Assembly: GCA_964435595.1 (NCBI GenBank)
Contig: CAYSZV010000034.1
Location: 1-16,384, forward strand
Source: Izemoplasma sp964435595
GTDB taxonomy: Bacteria > Bacillota_I > Bacilli_A > Izemoplasmatales > Izemoplasmataceae
Length of the DNA: 16,384 bases
Reading direction: 5' to 3'
The notes under the pieces are model-generated. The model was not told the origin of the DNA. It saw only the letters and a list, made by a program, of their open reading frames with translations, and searched no databases. The translations under genes were made by a program, and so were the position numbers. This document shows positions 14,551-16,384 of the stretch, one piece after another (within the stretch, counting starts at the first letter, position 1; each line of letters starts with the position of its first letter).

Positions 14551-15207
14551 ATGAATTACGAAAGAAAATTAGCAATTTATGCAGGAACTGGATTTTTACT
14601 AGCAATTGTGTTTGGAACATTAGGATTGGGTTTAACAGAATCATTTATTCAGGATTTAGATTTTTCAATCATATCAGAAAACGAAATTTCTATCAAATTA
14701 GGAGCAATATCTACAATGTTCATGGCTCTAAGTGTCATGATGATTTCCTTAGCCATATATCCTGTTCTTCATAAAAAGAACCCCAGTTTAGCTTTGGGAT
14801 ATGTTGGATTAAGATTTCTAGAAGGGTTCATATTTATTATAACTGCAGTGATGTTATTGGTTCTTGTAACATTATCCAAAGACATTACAGATACTGGCTT
14901 TATGAATAATTTTGGACATCTTGTTTTAGAAACAAGAAATCATTTAGGTCATGTTGCTTTAGATATGGTATTATTCCCTATTGCTGCATTAATAATGTAT
15001 TCTATATTTTATTATTCGAAACTTGTTCCAAGATGGCTTTCAATTTGGGGAATCGCAGCAAGCATAATTTATATGTCCGCAGCTTATATGGTATTATTTG
15101 GATTTGAACCTCTATCTCCAATATATATGATTATGAATATCCCACTTGCGCTTAACGAAGTAGTATTAGGAATGTTTTTAATACTAAAAGGATTTAATAA
15201 CAAATAA
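14551..15207 (+). CDS. DUF4386 family membrane protein
   Basis: The protein has 218 residues with about six membrane segments. It has family hallmarks: an N-terminal KLAIYAGTGFLLAIVFG, a central ALGYVGLRFLEGFIFIITA, VPRWLSIWGIAA, and the C-terminal ALNEVVLGMFLILKGFN. DUF4386 proteins have no established function. The ribosome binding site AAAAGGAG is 5 nt before the ATG. The gene is 105 bases downstream of the regulator on the same strand. A weak TTGATA...TAGTAA pair at 14505-14532 could give it its own promoter, and no terminator separates the two genes. A strong terminator follows. Confidence 0.85.
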   Translation: MNYERKLAIYAGTGFLLAIVFGTLGLGLTESFIQDLDFSIISENEISIKLGAISTMFMALSVMMISLAIYPVLHKKNPSLALGYVGLRFLEGFIFIITAVMLLVLVTLSKDITDTGFMNNFGHLVLETRNHLGHVALDMVLFPIAALIMYSIFYYSKLVPRWLSIWGIAASIIYMSAAYMVLFGFEPLSPIYMIMNIPLALNEVVLGMFLILKGFNNK

Positions 15208-15251
15208 TAAAGGTTATCGTTCAAAAATGGCAACATAAGAGATACGTTAAT

Positions 15252-15293
15252 AAAAAAACTTCTATACTGTTTATATGGTATAGAAGTTTTTTT
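15252..15293 (+). terminator. Strong terminator after the DUF4386 gene
   Basis: A perfect 16-bp stem pairs AAAAAAACTTCTATAC (15252-15267) with its complement (15278-15293) around a 10-nt loop. The 3' arm ends in seven T residues. The symmetric A/T tails would allow function on both strands. Confidence 0.9.
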
Positions 15294-15541
15294 AAAAGGA
15301 ATGTGTTGTTGTGGATCAAGTATTATGTCTTTTCAGCATATGATGATATATCATACCTGTCCATCTATGGATGTACTTTTATGTTGACAAAAATATATAT
15401 CAAAAGTTTCTATGTATGACAAAAGAAATTTTGGCTATCTCCATAATCATTTTTTATATTTATCAGTCTTATTTGTACATTGTTGCATTTCACAAACCAT
15501 CAATAAAGAGAAACAGTATAATTATCTTGAGAGGTGATTGT
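15294..15541 (+). other. Leader region upstream of the MATE gene
   Basis: A consensus TTGACA lies at 15384-15389 but has no good -10 at the right distance. TATAAT at 15517-15522 is too close to the ribosome binding site to be a likely promoter. TATGAT-gatat-ATCATA near 15337-15355 is a small inverted repeat. The MATE reading frame stays open upstream to an ATG at 15416. I see no gene or recognised riboswitch. Confidence 0.4.
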
Positions 15542-16384
15542 ATGGACATCGATTTAACAAAAGGCAATTTAAAGAAACACTTTAAAACGATTAGTGTACC
15601 TGCATCGATTGGATTCCTATTCAATACCTTCTACAATGTTGTAGATAGTATTTATGCGGGAAGATTAGGAACGGAACAACTGGCCGGTATGGCCATCAGT
15701 TTTCCCATCTTCTTTTTAATCATTTCAATTAGTAGTGGACTTGGAAATGGGACAACTGCCTTATCAGCTATCGCAATAGGTGAGAAAGATAAAATCAAAT
15801 TCCATGGACTGTCTAAGAATGCATTATTCTTATCGATTATATTTGGAATCCTGATCCCTATATTCTCTCCAATCTATTTGCCATTTCTATTTGGACTCAC
15901 AGGAGCATCAGGTACAGTACTAGAGGTTGGGGTAGCCTATACTACTATGATTCTTATTGGTAGTGTGTTTTTTATTACCAACAATGTATTATCTGGGGTA
16001 TTGAATGCACAAGGATTAACAAAACCGTTTAGAAATTACTTGATAGCTGGATTCTTATTAAACATTATTTTAGATCCAATGTTAATGTATGGTTGGATTG
16101 GTCTCCCTGTCATGGGTGTGACTGGAGTAGCATTAGCTACTGTCATCATACAGTTTCTCGGTAATATTTACTTAGCCTATCATGTTGTGAAATCAAATTA
16201 CTTTGATTTTGGTTTCTTTAAAGAAGCAAAAATCAAAATTATGTATATCAAGAATATATTGAGTCAAGGGATTCCCGCTACATTGAATATGGCAACAATC
16301 GCTCTAGGAGTCTTTATCATAAATTACTTTGTATTACAGTATGGTGGAGATAGTACAATCGCAGCGTATGGAGTATCAATGAGA
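15542..16384 (+). CDS. MATE family efflux transporter, N-terminal 281 residues; cut by window edge
   Basis: MATE transporters export cationic compounds, drugs or metabolites in exchange for Na+ or H+. The N-terminus begins DLTKGNLKKHFKTISVPASIG and continues with FNTFYNVVDSIYAGRLGTEQLAG, the conserved first helices of the family. ANNVLSGVLNAQG-like (NNVLSGVLNAQGLTKP) and NIILDPMLMYGWIGLPVMGVTGVALAT motifs follow. The visible part covers about seven of the usual twelve helices. The start at 15542 follows AGAGGTGA and matches where family members begin, although the frame is open to 15416. The substrate cannot be predicted. Confidence 0.9.
   Translation, partial: MDIDLTKGNLKKHFKTISVPASIGFLFNTFYNVVDSIYAGRLGTEQLAGMAISFPIFFLIISISSGLGNGTTALSAIAIGEKDKIKFHGLSKNALFLSIIFGILIPIFSPIYLPFLFGLTGASGTVLEVGVAYTTMILIGSVFFITNNVLSGVLNAQGLTKPFRNYLIAGFLLNIILDPMLMYGWIGLPVMGVTGVALATVIIQFLGNIYLAYHVVKSNYFDFGFFKEAKIKIMYIKNILSQGIPATLNMATIALGVFIINYFVLQYGGDSTIAAYGVSMR

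Noticed and set aside
15301..15387. Cys-rich 28-residue open frame (MCCCGSSIMSFQHMM...)
   Set aside because: The AAAAGGA abuts the ATG with no spacing, the composition is unlike a real peptide, and it follows directly on a terminator with no promoter.
15416..15541. In-frame 42-codon N-terminal extension of the MATE transporter
   Set aside because: No ribosome binding site precedes the ATG at 15416, while a good one precedes 15542, where MATE proteins normally begin.

Overview
The window reads as a low-GC Gram-positive chromosome: AT-rich DNA, AGGAGG-type ribosome binding sites, TTGACA/TATAAT promoters and U-tailed hairpin terminators. TGG encodes Trp and TGA is used as a stop (for example at the abiEi/abiEii junction), so the genetic code is standard. 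A Clostridia-like member of the Bacillota, or a standard-code Mollicutes relative (Acholeplasma/Izemoplasma type), would fit. This placement is inference. There are no rRNA or tRNA genes, no insertion sequences and no CRISPR array.

Left part, 1-4800, minus strand: an ornithine-fermentation operon in the order ord, channel gene, ortA, ortB. Ord deaminates 2,4-diaminopentanoate, and OrtAB cleaves 2-amino-4-oxopentanoate with CoA to acetyl-CoA and alanine. ortB runs off the left edge, and the ornithine aminomutase genes (oraS/oraE) would be expected beyond it. A 660-residue K+-channel-like membrane protein with a long Lys/Thr-rich tail is inserted between ord and ortA and overlaps ortA. A possible CcpA (cre-like) site lies upstream of ord.

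5073-6917, minus strand: a secreted or surface-anchored repeat protein with its own promoter and terminator. 7155-9861, minus strand: an AbiEi/AbiEii (type IV toxin-antitoxin, abortive infection) pair with a third overlapping gene for a TPR-like protein. It has a clear promoter, a 9-bp inverted repeat that could be the AbiEi operator, and short near-identical direct repeats on both sides.

10273-12660, minus strand: a membrane-bound Cache-GGDEF-HD-GYP protein that could both make and degrade c-di-GMP. Upstream lies a c-di-GMP-I (GEMM) riboswitch aptamer followed by a terminator, so the enzyme is probably controlled by its own product.

12708-16384: a minus-strand DUF4386-like membrane protein is divergent from a plus-strand cluster. 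That cluster holds a DUF2975 membrane protein, a small Cro/C1-type regulator (a YoaS/YozG-like pair), a DUF4386 membrane protein, and the start of a MATE-family efflux transporter cut by the right edge.
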